A stretch of DNA of 64,000 bases from Longimicrobium sp. (GCA_036377595.1 DASUYB010000105.1:124001-188000), one strand, 5' to 3'; counted from the stretch's first letter, positions 51,753 through 60,865 are shown. Notes: generated from the sequence alone by a model not told the origin. A program made the numbers and translations.

Positions 51753-52931
51753 TCAATCCCCCTGAATGCCGCTCGGCGTGCGCTCGTGGACGCCGGCGGG
51801 GAGCTCGATCAGCACCTCGCAGCCGCCTTCGGGCCGGTCAGCGATCTCGAAGCGGTGGTCGGCGCCGTACAGCTGCTCCAGGCGCGCGCGGGTGTTGCCC
51901 AGGCCCACGCCCTCGCGCCGGATGCCGCCGTCCAGCCCGGCGCCGTCGTCCAGCACGCGGATGGTCAGCCGCCCGTCCTCCGTGTGGCTCTCGACGCGCA
52001 CGTGGCCCGGGCGCTCGAGCCGCGAAAGGCCGTGGGTGATGGAGTTCTCCACCAGCGGCTGCAGGAGGAGGCGCGGGACGAGCAGCCGCCGCGTCTCCGG
52101 GGCCAGGTCGTAGTCCACGGACAGGCGGCCGCCAAAGCGGATCTTCTGGATCTCGGCGTAGCGGTCCAGGAACTCGACCTCCTCCTCCAGCGACACCTCG
52201 TAGCGCGAGTCGTCGTCCAGCGACAGGCGCAGCAGGTCGCTCAACCGCGTGATCATCCGGCGCGCGGCGGGGACGTCGCGCTCCATCAGCGCGGAGACGG
52301 CGTGCAGGGTGTTGAACAGGAAGTGCGGCTGCAGCTGCATCCGCAGCAGGTCGCCGCGCGCTCGCTCGAGCTGCGTCTGGAGCTGCGCCTCGCGCACGCT
52401 GCGGCGCTGGTTCTCGCGGTACGAATGCACGGCGTGCGCGGCCGCCAGGATCACCCAGTAGATGGGGATGATGATGGCGAAGATGCGCCGGTACTCGCGC
52501 AGCATCGTCAACCACCACGGGTTCGTCAGGGGGAGGGGAGCACCCTCGAGCCACGGGAACTTCACCATCCCGATCAGGATCAGGGTGATGAACACGGTGG
52601 CGGCGCTGAGCGGCAGGTGCAGCAGCAGGTTGCGCCAGCGGTGCGGCCCGTGCACGGGAAGGCGCCGCGCCAGCCAGAAGATGCCCGGCGCGATCAGCAG
52701 CCACATGAACCAGACTGGGAGCTCCCAGAGGAACAGCTTCGGCCACGTCTCCGGCCGCCCCGCGCGGATGAACGCGAAGTAGTTCTGCGTCGCGACGAGC
52801 GCCGACAGCGTGGTGGCCGCGGCGATGCCGGCCAGGGGCCCCGACAGCGGCCGCGCGGCGCGGCCGCGCAGCGTGAACGAGCGCGGCGGCGAAGAGGTCG
52901 GGGACGGCACGGGCGAAGGCGGCGGTGTCAC
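51753..52931 (-). CDS. LytS-type sensor histidine kinase
   Basis: 392 residues from the GTG at 52931 (an upstream ATG at 53048 is possible). Four membrane helices (LAGIAAATTLSALVATQNYF; LPVWFMWLLIAPGIFWLA; LLLHLPLSAATVFITLILIG; IFAIIIPIYWVILAAAHAV) precede the His_kinase domain with MQLQPHFLFNTLHAVS, the phosphorylated histidine. The ATPase part has PLVENSITHG (N box) and DDGAGLDGG and GVGLGNTRARLEQLYG (G boxes). It should phosphorylate the LytTR regulator. No extracellular sensor domain; sensing may be in the membrane. Confidence 0.92.
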   Translation of the reverse strand: MTPPPSPVPSPTSSPPRSFTLRGRAARPLSGPLAGIAAATTLSALVATQNYFAFIRAGRPETWPKLFLWELPVWFMWLLIAPGIFWLARRLPVHGPHRWRNLLLHLPLSAATVFITLILIGMVKFPWLEGAPLPLTNPWWLTMLREYRRIFAIIIPIYWVILAAAHAVHSYRENQRRSVREAQLQTQLERARGDLLRMQLQPHFLFNTLHAVSALMERDVPAARRMITRLSDLLRLSLDDDSRYEVSLEEEVEFLDRYAEIQKIRFGGRLSVDYDLAPETRRLLVPRLLLQPLVENSITHGLSRLERPGHVRVESHTEDGRLTIRVLDDGAGLDGGIRREGVGLGNTRARLEQLYGADHRFEIADRPEGGCEVLIELPAGVHERTPSGIQGD

Positions 52932-53064
52932 GGTGCGACGGATCGGCGGCGTAGCGGGGAATCTAGCGCCGCGCGGTCTCCCGTCACCCGCGCGGGCGCG
53001 AGGGCCGTCACCGGCGGCGTGAGTCCGTTGGGCGGCGGTGTAGATCAAAACGAGGAAGAAAAAT

Positions 53065-53150
53065 GATCACACGGAGGGAACGGAGGGAACGGAGGTGGCC
53101 ACGTCGCCGCACCGTCATCCCTCCGTTTCCTCCGCTCCCTCCGTGTGATC
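53065..53150. repeat. Intergenic hairpin element, family member C
   Basis: GATCACACGGAGGGAACGGA facing its complement ending in CCTCCGTGTGATC; units of GGAACGGAG. Between the kinase start and the M3 peptidase stop. Confidence 0.8.
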
Positions 53151-53171
53151 CCTTCTTCTCCTTGAAAAGCC

Positions 53172-55217
53172 CTACTCCGCGCCGAGGTTGCGGCGGAGGA
53201 GCGCCTCGGGGTCGGGGTCGCGGCCCATGAACTCGCGGAAGAGCTCGTCGGGGTCGGTGTCGTCGCCGCGCGAGAGGACGGCGTCGACGAAGGCGCGGCC
53301 GGTCTCGCGGTTGAACAGCCCCTCGTGCTCGAAGCGGCTGAACGCGTCGGCGTCGAGCACCTCGCTCCACATGTAGCTGTAGTACCCGGCCGCGTATCCG
53401 CCCGAGAAGATGTGCGAGAAGCTGGTGACGAAGTGGTCGTCGGCGAACTCGGGGCGGTGCTGGAAGCGGCCCAGCACCCGCTGCGCCCGCGCCACGGGGT
53501 CCTCGCCCGACGCGGGGTCGTAGCCCACGTGCAGATCCAGGTCCACCGTGCCGAAGGAGAGCTGGCGCATCTGGAAGTGCGCGGCCATGAAGGTGCGCGC
53601 CGCCTGCATCCGGGCGAACAGCGCCTCGGGAAGCGGCTCGCCCGTCTGCCAGTGGCGGGCGAACAGGTCCAGCGCGGGGCGCTCCCAGGTCCAGTTCTCC
53701 ATGATCTGGCTGGGGAGCTCCACCCAGTCGTTGGGCACATGCGTGCCGCCCAGTCCCGCCACTTCCACGCGCGACAGCATGTGGTGCAGCATGTGCCCGA
53801 ACTCGTGGAACACCGTCTCCACCTCGCGGTGCGTGAGCAGCGCGGGGCGCCCGCCCTCGGGCGGCGAGACATTGGCGGCGATCAGCGCCAGGTGCGGCGC
53901 CCACCCGTGCGGGCGCGGGCCGCCCACCACCAGCCCGTTCATCCACGCGCCGGCGCGCTTGCTGTCGCGCGGGAACCAGTCCGTGTAGAAGCGCCCCAGC
54001 ACCTCGCCGGACTCGTCCTCCATCTCCCACATCTCCACCTCGGGGTGCCACACCTCCTCCGAGGGCACCCGGCGCACCACCACCCCGAACAGCCGGCGCG
54101 CGATCTCGAACAGTCCCTCCAGCACGCGGTCCATGGGGAAGTAGGGGCGCAGCGCCTCGGCGTCGAGGTCGTAGCGCGCCACGCGCATCCGCTCCACCGC
54201 GAAGGGGAGGTCCCACGGCTCCAGCCGGTCGATCCCCAGCTCGTCGCGGGCGAAGGCCTCGATCTCGGCCTTCTCGCGCTCCCAGTACGGCCGCGTGCGC
54301 GCGGTGAGGTCTTCCTCGAAGCGCATCGCCCGCCCGCCGCTGTGCGCCATGCTGTCCTCGAGCGCGTGATCGGCCCAGTCGCGGTACCCCAGGATCCCCG
54401 CCAGCTCGCGGCGGATCTCCAGCACCCGGCGGATGATGGGGCGGTTGTCGTGCGCCCCCTCGCTCGCGCGGTTCATGTAGGCCAGGTGCATGGCCTTCCG
54501 CAGGTCGCGCCGCTCGGAGTACTGCAGGAACGGCTGCCACGAGGGAAGGTGCAGGGTAAAGCGCCACCCCTCGACCCCCCGCGCCTCGGCCGCGGCGCGC
54601 GCCTGCGCCCGCGCCGACGCGGGGAGCCCCGCCAGGTCGGCCTCGTCGGTCAGCACCAGGTCCCACGCGTTGGTGGAGTCGAGCACGTGGTTGCTGAACT
54701 CGGCCAGCAGGCGCGACGACTCGATGTTCAGCTCCTCGACCCGCGCCTTCTGCTCGGGCGGCAGGTCGGCGCCGGCGCGGCGGAACTGGCGCACCGTCTT
54801 ATCGCGATGCCGCGCGCGGATGCCGGTGAGCGACCGCGCCTCGTTGGTCTCCAGGTAGTCGCGCACCGCCCGCCACAGGCGCGGGTCCAGCGGCACGCGG
54901 GCGTAGAAGGCGCTGAACTCGGGGAGCACCGTGTCGTAGGCCGCGCGCAGCTCCGGCGAGCTGACCACCGACACCAGGTGCGAAACGGGCCGGATCACCC
55001 ATCCCAGCCGCTCGCCGATCTCCTCCAGCCGGCCCAGCGTGTTCTCGTACGTCCGCGGCTCGGTGGACGCGACCAGCTCCTCCAGTTCGCGCTCGGCCTC
55101 GGCCAGCGCGTACCGGACGGCGGGAACGATGTGCTCCGGCGCGATGCGGCCGAAGGGAAGGGGCAGCTCCCTGCGCAGGAGCGGGTTCGTTTCGACGAGA
55201 TCTTCGGTGACCGTCAC
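53172..55217 (-). CDS. M3-family oligopeptidase (oligopeptidase A-like)
   Basis: 681 residues from the GTG at 55217, the family's usual length (about 680); the frame runs on to 55733 but the extra text is non-coding. The zinc site is FHEFGHMLHHM, with the third ligand in ELPSQIMENW (glutamate) region. N-terminal NPLLRRELPLPFGRIAPEHI is typical of OpdA/Prp. These cytoplasmic enzymes cut short peptides, including signal-peptide fragments. A hairpin element lies on each side. Confidence 0.92.
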   Translation of the reverse strand: MTVTEDLVETNPLLRRELPLPFGRIAPEHIVPAVRYALAEAERELEELVASTEPRTYENTLGRLEEIGERLGWVIRPVSHLVSVVSSPELRAAYDTVLPEFSAFYARVPLDPRLWRAVRDYLETNEARSLTGIRARHRDKTVRQFRRAGADLPPEQKARVEELNIESSRLLAEFSNHVLDSTNAWDLVLTDEADLAGLPASARAQARAAAEARGVEGWRFTLHLPSWQPFLQYSERRDLRKAMHLAYMNRASEGAHDNRPIIRRVLEIRRELAGILGYRDWADHALEDSMAHSGGRAMRFEEDLTARTRPYWEREKAEIEAFARDELGIDRLEPWDLPFAVERMRVARYDLDAEALRPYFPMDRVLEGLFEIARRLFGVVVRRVPSEEVWHPEVEMWEMEDESGEVLGRFYTDWFPRDSKRAGAWMNGLVVGGPRPHGWAPHLALIAANVSPPEGGRPALLTHREVETVFHEFGHMLHHMLSRVEVAGLGGTHVPNDWVELPSQIMENWTWERPALDLFARHWQTGEPLPEALFARMQAARTFMAAHFQMRQLSFGTVDLDLHVGYDPASGEDPVARAQRVLGRFQHRPEFADDHFVTSFSHIFSGGYAAGYYSYMWSEVLDADAFSRFEHEGLFNRETGRAFVDAVLSRGDDTDPDELFREFMGRDPDPEALLRRNLGAE

Positions 55218-55411
55218 CTTGCGGCTCTTTCGATTCGTGTCTGGTTTGGTGCCCTGACGCGGCGCGTGTTGTAACCCGGCGGGGCCGATCGGGTCCCCAG
55301 CTGGAAAACCGCGTGCCACGCGTTTCGCCAGCAAGGCGGGGGGAATGCCCCGTCCGCGTGTCTGATTCTGCGACACGCGGCGCCGGCGCGCATCACGATC
55401 ATCCAGAAATC

Positions 55412-55496
55412 TCTCACAGAGGGCACGGAGGACACAGAGAACGGAAGAAACGTGATGACCCTTCTTTCTCCGCGTCCTCCGTGCCCCTCTGTGAGA
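55412..55496. repeat. Intergenic hairpin element, family member D
   Basis: TCTCACAGAGGGCACGGAGG facing CCTCCGTGCCCCTCTGTGAGA. Lies between the divergent M3 peptidase and sigma-factor genes. Confidence 0.8.
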
Positions 55497-55539
55497 ACCC
55501 CGTAAGACAGGTGGCCGGCGACGGTGATCGGGAAAAGAA

Positions 55540-56283
55540 GTGGCTACCGCACACGGGGAGGGGGAGATTAGCTTGGTGGAACCCACGTCCATGGGAGCGG
55601 CGGGCTTGTCACAAAGCCTTGCGGCGGCACGTTCTTCCCACTGCCAGAAGGGGAAGACGACGGCGCCGCGCGCGCCCGCCCCGCCCAGCGGACCAGCACC
55701 AGATGGCGCCCAGCCCGTGGCATCGATACCCACCCTGCAGGCCCGGCCGGCGGCCGCGCCGCGATTGACTCGCGGCGAGCCCGTGGACTACGACGCGCTG
55801 TTCCGGCGGCTCTACCCGTCGCTGTTCCGGTACCTGCACCGGATGACGGGCGATTCCGACGCCGCCGACGACATCGCCCAGGAAAGCTTCGTGCGCCTGC
55901 TGGGGCGCGACATGCCCGAGGACGAGGCGCGCCTCTGGCTCTTCACCGTCGCCACCAACCTGTTCCGCGACGGTGCGCGCACCCACAAGCGGCGCGAGCG
56001 CCTGCTGTCGGTGCGCCCCTGGGCGCCCACCCCGCTCCCGCGCCCCGACGAGGCCGCCGAGAAGGCCGCCACCGTCGAGCGGGTGAGGGAGGCGCTGGGC
56101 CGCCTGGCCGCGCGCGACCAGCAGATGCTGCTGATGCGCGAGGAAGGCTTCCGGTACGACGAGATCGCGAAGGTCGCGGGCGTGGCCCCCGGTTCGGTGG
56201 GCACGCTCCTGGCACGGGCCGCACGGCGGTTCGTGGCGGCCTGGGACCATGAGGAGACCGATGGTGAACAGGCACTTGGATGA
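55540..56283 (+). CDS. ECF-type RNA polymerase sigma factor
   Basis: 247 residues from a GTG at 55540; the first 80 residues are a long proline/alanine-rich leader, so the true start could be later. Region 2: DYDALFRRLYPSLFRYLHRM, DAADDIAQESFVRLL and RLWLFTVATNLFRD. Region 4: ALGRLAARDQQMLLMREEGF, YDEIAKVAGVAPGSVGTLLA. Its stop lies inside the anti-sigma gene, coupling them. With the TonB receptor after that, the trio resembles a surface-signalling unit. Confidence 0.9.
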   Translation: MATAHGEGEISLVEPTSMGAAGLSQSLAAARSSHCQKGKTTAPRAPAPPSGPAPDGAQPVASIPTLQARPAAAPRLTRGEPVDYDALFRRLYPSLFRYLHRMTGDSDAADDIAQESFVRLLGRDMPEDEARLWLFTVATNLFRDGARTHKRRERLLSVRPWAPTPLPRPDEAAEKAATVERVREALGRLAARDQQMLLMREEGFRYDEIAKVAGVAPGSVGTLLARAARRFVAAWDHEETDGEQALG

Positions 56284-57046
56284 CGGCACGCTGCAGGCGC
56301 TGATCGACGGCGAGCTCCCGCAGGGAGAGCGCGCCGCCGCCGAGGCGCACCTGGCCGCCTGCGCCGCCTGCGCGGCGGAGATGCGCGGGCTGGCCGGGGT
56401 GCACGAGCGCGCCGGGATGCTGCTGGCGCGGACGGACGTGCCCGCGCCGGTGGCGCAGGCCACCATGTCGCTGCGCGCCCGCCGGCTCCGCGCCGGGCGC
56501 TACGCCGAGGCGCGCCGGACGCTGGCCCGCGCGGCGGTGCTGGTGCTGGCCGCCGTCGGCGTGGCCGCGGCGGTGCCCGGCACCGGCGTCCGCGAGTGGG
56601 TGGCGGAGACGATCCTCCCCGGCGAGAAGGCGCCGATCGACCCGCAGATGCGGCAGGCGCCCGCCCCCGATCCGGCGGCGCAGACGGCGCCCCCGGCCGA
56701 GGCGCCGCCCTCGGGCGTGTCGATCCGCGCGGACGGCGGCGCCGTGCGCGTGGTGCTGAGCCGCGTGGCCCCGGGCGTGGAGATCCGCGCCCGGCTGGTG
56801 GACGGCGAGCTGGCGGGCGTGCTGGCCCGCGGGCCCGCGGCCACGGGGGCACGTTTCCGCACCGCGCCGGGTAAGATCGAGGTGCTGGACGCGGGCGCGG
56901 GGGTGCTGGAGGTGCGGGTGCCCCGCAGCGCGCGCGCGGCCAGCGTGGAGGTGAACGGCCGGGTGTACCTGGCCAAGGATGGCGGCGTGCTGCGGGCCAC
57001 CGCGCCCGCGCCCGCCCGGGGGCCCGTCATCCGCGTGGAGGGGTGA
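56261..57046 (+). CDS. Membrane anti-sigma factor with zinc-binding N-terminus
   Basis: 261 residues. The ATG at 56261 has GAGGAG four bases upstream, better than the ATG at 56249. The zinc anti-sigma motif is HLDDGTLQALIDGELPQGER followed by AHLAACAACAAEM (H, C, C). One membrane helix follows (ARAAVLVLAAVGVAAAVPG), then a periplasmic beta-rich domain (GVSIRADGGAVRVVLSRVAP). It should hold the ECF sigma factor until an outside signal. Overlaps the sigma gene by 23 bases. Confidence 0.88.
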   Translation: MVNRHLDDGTLQALIDGELPQGERAAAEAHLAACAACAAEMRGLAGVHERAGMLLARTDVPAPVAQATMSLRARRLRAGRYAEARRTLARAAVLVLAAVGVAAAVPGTGVREWVAETILPGEKAPIDPQMRQAPAPDPAAQTAPPAEAPPSGVSIRADGGAVRVVLSRVAPGVEIRARLVDGELAGVLARGPAATGARFRTAPGKIEVLDAGAGVLEVRVPRSARAASVEVNGRVYLAKDGGVLRATAPAPARGPVIRVEG

Positions 57047-57104
57047 GCGCGGGCCCCCGTTCCGCGCACTCCCTTCTTCCGCACCACGCAGGACGGCGTA
57101 CCCT

Positions 57105-59303
57105 ATGCTGGCTCCGCTCGCCGCGCTCCTTCTGGCCGCCGCCGCCCCGGACACGTCCTGGGGCGAGATCCGCGGCAGGGTGGAAAGCGACCCGGGCGGA
57201 TCTCCCCTCCCCAGCGCCGTGGTGGAAGTCACCACCGGCGGCCAGGCCCTGACCGACAGCTCCGGCAACTACCGGCTGGCCCACGTGGCCGCCGGGCCGC
57301 AGACCGTGCGCGTGCGCTCCCTCGACCACGAGCCGATGGAGGTGCAGGTGTTCGTGCCCGCGCGCGGCGAGGTGGAGGTGGTGGTGGCGCTGCGCTACCG
57401 CCCCGTCGTCCTGGCGGCCGTCACCGGGGTCAGCAAGGGGCAGGGCGGGCCGGAAACGGACCCCGCGCCGCGCGGCGAGGCGGCCATCACCGACTTCCCC
57501 GCGCTGGAGGGGCCGGGAACGGGGCTGGAGGCGGGGCGCGGCTCCTCGTCCGGCAACGGCGGGGGATCGGGGGGCGACGTGCTCCTCGTCCGCGGCTCGG
57601 CGGCGAACCTGAAGCTGGTGCTGCTGGACGGCGCGCCGGTGTACGCGCCGTTCCACATGGGCGGGCTGATCGACAGCTTCGAGCCGGGGCTCCTTTCCTC
57701 CGCGCGCCTCTACCTGGGCGGCGCGCCGGCGCGCTACGACGGCGGGGTGAGCTACGTGCTGGACCTGGCCACGCGCGCGCCCGCGCACGACCGGTGGACG
57801 GGCGCGGTGGGCGCGGACATGATGTCGGTGCGCGGGCAGGCCGGCGGGCCGCTGTGGAAGGGCGCCGCGCTGCTGCTGGCCGGCCGCGGCGTGCACGGGG
57901 CCACGCTGGCGCGGCTCGAGGGGCACCCCTTTCCCTACGCGTACGGCGACGGGCTGGCGCGGCTGGACATGGACCTTCCCGGCGGCGCCTCGCTCTCGGC
58001 CACGGGGTTCGCCAACGCCGAGGGGGTGCGCATCGACACGCAGCCCTGGCGTGACAACTTCCTGCGCTGGCGCAACGACGCCGGCTCGCTGCGGCTGCGC
58101 GGCCGGGTGACCGGCGCCAGCGCCGAGCTGACGGCCGCGCTCTCGGACTTCGACGCGTGGCTCCCCAACGCGGCCCACTTCTACGTGGTGCAGTCGCACC
58201 TGCGGCGGGCGCGGGTGGCGCTGGACCTCACCCGCGACGTGGGCGGCGTGCGGCTGGGCTACGGCTACGCCTACGACCGTCTCTGGGCGCACCACCGCGT
58301 GCTCGACCGCAGCGCCGGCGAGCGGCTCTGGTTCACCCGCGACACCTTCGGCACCGTGGGCGGGTGGTACGTCGACGCGCGCTGGGACGCCGGCCGGCAG
58401 TGGGTGCTGCGCGGCGGCCTGCGCGGCGACATGTACGCCAGCGGCCCGTTCATCTCCTTCTCCCCCCGCCTTTCCGCCACCTGGCTGGCGGGGCGGCACT
58501 CCACCTTCACCCTGGCGGCGGGGAGATACCACCAGCTGGTGCTGGCGCGCATCCGCCCGCCCTTCGACTACGGCGTGCACGACGTGGCCGACTCGCTGGG
58601 GATTCCCACCGTGCCCGTGGTGGCCAGCTCCAACCACCTGACGCTGGCGGTCGATCACGAGCTCCTGCCGGGCACGCTGCTGGGGCTGGAGGGCTACCTC
58701 AAGCACTTCCAGGACATCCCCGACGGCGACGCGGTGGGCGACAACGCGTGGGGGATGGACGCGTGGGTGCGCCGCGGCGAGGGCGCGGTGCGCGGCTGGG
58801 TGGGCTACTCGCTGGCGTGGTACTGGTCGCGCGTGGACAGCGTGACCTTCAATCCCACGGCCGGAACGGGCGCCACCCGGCGCCGCATCCTGGGCCAGCG
58901 GCGGCAGACGCTGAGCGCGGGGGTCACCGCGCAGGGGCGGCCGGGGAAGGTGGAGCTGCGCGTGGCCTACGGCGCGGGCCTGCCCTACAGCACGCTGGGC
59001 GCGCCGCCGGGCACCGAGAGCGCCACGGTGGCCACGCCGGGCTCGTTCGACCTGACGGACGGCTCCACCTCGCTGACGGGGGTGGCGCGGCAGGACTTCC
59101 TGCGCCTCGACGGGCAGGTGTCGCGCACCTTCACGCCGCGCATCGCCAGCCGCGAGACGGAGCTGACGCCCTACGTGCGCGTGATCAACGCGCTGGACCG
59201 CCGCGACGCGCTGTTCTACCGCTACACCCCCGGCGAGGACGACGCGCGCCCCGTCGCCACGCTCCCGCTCCTTCCCGTCGTCGGGCTCGAGTGGAAGTTC
59301 TGA
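57105..59303 (+). CDS. TonB-dependent outer-membrane receptor with carboxypeptidase-like N-domain
   Basis: 732 residues from the ATG at 57105, which gives a signal peptide (MLAPLAALLLAAAAPD). Residues 18-100 are a CarboxypepD-reg domain (GEIRGRVESDPGGSPLPSAV). The plug has GGDVLLVRGSAANLKLVLLD and GGAPARYDGGVSYVLDLATR, and the barrel ends in a terminal phenylalanine (VVGLEWKF), the outer-membrane insertion signal. Likely takes up a large or chelated substrate. It is 58 bases from the anti-sigma gene in the same direction. Confidence 0.9.
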   Translation: MLAPLAALLLAAAAPDTSWGEIRGRVESDPGGSPLPSAVVEVTTGGQALTDSSGNYRLAHVAAGPQTVRVRSLDHEPMEVQVFVPARGEVEVVVALRYRPVVLAAVTGVSKGQGGPETDPAPRGEAAITDFPALEGPGTGLEAGRGSSSGNGGGSGGDVLLVRGSAANLKLVLLDGAPVYAPFHMGGLIDSFEPGLLSSARLYLGGAPARYDGGVSYVLDLATRAPAHDRWTGAVGADMMSVRGQAGGPLWKGAALLLAGRGVHGATLARLEGHPFPYAYGDGLARLDMDLPGGASLSATGFANAEGVRIDTQPWRDNFLRWRNDAGSLRLRGRVTGASAELTAALSDFDAWLPNAAHFYVVQSHLRRARVALDLTRDVGGVRLGYGYAYDRLWAHHRVLDRSAGERLWFTRDTFGTVGGWYVDARWDAGRQWVLRGGLRGDMYASGPFISFSPRLSATWLAGRHSTFTLAAGRYHQLVLARIRPPFDYGVHDVADSLGIPTVPVVASSNHLTLAVDHELLPGTLLGLEGYLKHFQDIPDGDAVGDNAWGMDAWVRRGEGAVRGWVGYSLAWYWSRVDSVTFNPTAGTGATRRRILGQRRQTLSAGVTAQGRPGKVELRVAYGAGLPYSTLGAPPGTESATVATPGSFDLTDGSTSLTGVARQDFLRLDGQVSRTFTPRIASRETELTPYVRVINALDRRDALFYRYTPGEDDARPVATLPLLPVVGLEWKF

Positions 59304-59308
59304 AAGCA

Positions 59309-59433
59309 GAGTGCGAGAGTGCGAAAGTGCGAAAGTGCGCCGGATCCCAGCCGATCCGGCGCACTTCTGCTATCCCGACGCACTCAGGTACTTTCGCACC
59401 CTCGCACTTTCGCACTCTCGCACTCTCGCACTT
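59309..59433. repeat. Hairpin element of GTGCGAAA-type heptads
   Basis: Left arm repeats GAGTGCGA / AAGTGCG units; right arm is the complementary CGCACTTT / CGCACTCT series. An inner 14-bp perfect stem, AAGTGCGCCGGATC at 59333-59346 with its complement at 59353-59366, sits inside. Between convergent ends of the receptor and the 59443 gene, so it may also terminate transcription. Confidence 0.8.
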
Positions 59434-59442
59434 CAGTTCATA

Positions 59443-59706
59443 TCACAGCCGCGGATGGCGCTCGTGGTCGAGCGTGTCCGCGTCGCGGCTGCCGGGGCGC
59501 GCCTCGGGGGCGTCGTCCTGGTCCACCTTCCCCTCGCGCTTCAGGTCCAGCCGCTCCTGGTGCGTGGCGTTCGGCTTCGCCTCGGTGCGCTGCTTGCTGG
59601 CGCCGGTGGTGGCACCCACCTCGCTGGCCAGCTTCCCGTGGTCGTGGGCCTCGCGCGCGGCGTCGCGCCGCTGCTGCTCGTCGCCTTCCATCTTCTTGCC
59701 GCCCAT
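59443..59706 (-). CDS. Small very hydrophilic protein
   Basis: 87 residues from the ATG at 59706, preceded by AAGGAGGAACGTG. Nearly all residues are polar or charged (EGDEQQRRDAAREAHDHGKL; ATHQERLDLKREGKVDQDDA). It looks intrinsically disordered, like small stress or desiccation proteins (hydrophilin-like). No family recognised. Confidence 0.6.
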   Translation of the reverse strand: MGGKKMEGDEQQRRDAAREAHDHGKLASEVGATTGASKQRTEAKPNATHQERLDLKREGKVDQDDAPEARPGSRDADTLDHERHPRL

Positions 59707-59836
59707 CACGTTCCTCCTTCGTTTGAGGGGGGCGATGGAGGCGGCAAGCATCGTTCCCGCGCCGCGGGTTTCGCGGGGAGTGGAGATGAGTTCATCTTCA
59801 TCCCCCCACGCTCTTCATCCCCCGACTTGAACGGCG

Positions 59837-60274
59837 ATGGACGATTCGATCACGATCCGTGGCGCGCGCGAGGACGATGCGCCCGCGCTGGCGGAGCTGG
59901 CGACGCACCTGGGCTACCCGACGGACGCGGCGGCGATGGGCGGGAGGCTGGAGCGCGTCGCGGCGATGCCGGACCACCGTACGTTCGTGGCGGAGCGCGG
60001 CGGGACGGTCGTGGGGTTCGTGGGGGTGATGCGGGGATGGACGTACACCAGCGACGACGCGTACGCGCGCATCCTGGCGCTGGTGGTGGCGCCGGGCGAG
60101 CGGGGGCGGGGGACGGGCGCCGCGCTGGTGGACGCAGCCGAGCGGTGGGCGCGCGGTGTGGGCGCGGGGTCGATCCACGTGACCACCGCGCTGCACCGCG
60201 AAGGGACGCACCGCTTCTACGAGCGGATCGGCTACGCGCGGTCGGGGCTGCGCTTCGTGAAGAAGCCGGTCTAG
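59837..60274 (+). CDS. GNAT-family N-acetyltransferase
   Basis: 145 residues. ITIRGAREDDAPALAELATH at the start, FVAERGGTVVGFVGV, the acetyl-CoA loop LALVVAPGERGRGTGAALVD and HRFYERIGYARSG near the end are the standard GNAT motifs A and B. Substrate unknown. Its stop overlaps the stop of the convergent small membrane-protein gene by three bases. Confidence 0.9.
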   Translation: MDDSITIRGAREDDAPALAELATHLGYPTDAAAMGGRLERVAAMPDHRTFVAERGGTVVGFVGVMRGWTYTSDDAYARILALVVAPGERGRGTGAALVDAAERWARGVGAGSIHVTTALHREGTHRFYERIGYARSGLRFVKKPV

Positions 60275-60450
60275 CGCGTCCAGGTGAGGAACATCAGCCC
60301 GCCGCCGACCAGCAGGAACAGGCCGAGCATCCGCGCCATCGCGGCGCCGGCCTCGGGCCCGCGCGGCGCGCGCCGGCCGATGCGGTCGTCGCCGAGCACG
60401 AGCACCAGGCCCAGGACGATGGCGATGATGGCGGGGACGAGGAGAAGCAT
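60271..60450 (-). CDS. Small two-helix membrane protein
   Basis: 59 residues, ATG at 60450 behind CAGGAGC. Two membrane helices (MLLLVPAIIAIVLGLVLVLG and MLGLFLLVGGGLMFLTW) flank a basic loop (DDRIGRRAPRGPEAG). Convergent with the acetyltransferase and overlapping it by four bases. Function unknown; typical of small inner-membrane proteins. Confidence 0.6.
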   Translation of the reverse strand: MLLLVPAIIAIVLGLVLVLGDDRIGRRAPRGPEAGAAMARMLGLFLLVGGGLMFLTWTR

Positions 60451-60598
60451 GGGGGCGGGCTCCTGCGCGGGGATCTGCTGCGGGGATCTGCGTTCGCCGG
60501 TCGAGCGCCGGCACGGCTACAAGATCAGGCGCCGCAGCGGCTTGGGCAAGGGTGACGATGCGGCGTCGGAGAAACGCGAGTTCCCGCGGCCCATGTTG

Positions 60599-60790
60599 AT
60601 GTCATTCCGAGTGGAGCCGCTTCACCGCCGCCTGTCCACACACCGACGTTGGGCGGCTCCCGAGGAATCTTTAGCCAGAGTCCGAGCGAATGCCTGACCC
60701 CTGCGCCGACGATGCCAAAGATTCCTCGGGCGCCGCCAACCGCTGGTGCTGAATCGAGTCAGGCGCAGCGGCGCCGCTCGGAATGACATA
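60599..60790. repeat. Large palindromic GTCATTCCGAG element
   Basis: Outer ends ATGTCATTCCGAG (60599) and CTCGGAATGACAT (to about 60790). Inner arms GGCGGCTCCCGAGGAATCTTT at 60651-60671 and the near-complement AAAGATTCCTCGGGCGCCGCC at 60717-60737. A MITE- or REP-like intergenic repeat of about 190 bp. No gene inside. Confidence 0.75.
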
Positions 60791-60817
60791 CCGTGGGTTA
60801 GTCACCCCAAGAATGAA

Positions 60818-60845
60818 GCGCCGCTCCGGATTTCCGGGGCGGCGC
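60818..60845 (-). terminator. Terminator of the M23 gene
   Basis: GCGCCGCTCCGG with CCGGGGCGGCGC around ATTT, 21 bases past the leftward stop; TTCATTCTT follows on the minus strand. Confidence 0.7.
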
Positions 60846-60865
60846 CTCGGCTTCATCGTCCGCGA

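Noticed and set aside
55218-55733. 172-residue N-terminal extension of the M3 peptidase
   Set aside because: It runs through a hairpin element and into the divergent sigma-factor region; the family length fits the start at 55217.
59309-59433. CRISPR array
   Set aside because: Units are 7-8 bases without spacers and form two opposed arms of one hairpin.
43532-59830. Many long open frames opposite or inside GC3-rich genes (for example 43611-45053, 46516-48432, 53325-55274, 57027-58706)
   Set aside because: They are shadows of better-supported genes: arginine/alanine/proline-rich text, no domains, no ribosome sites.
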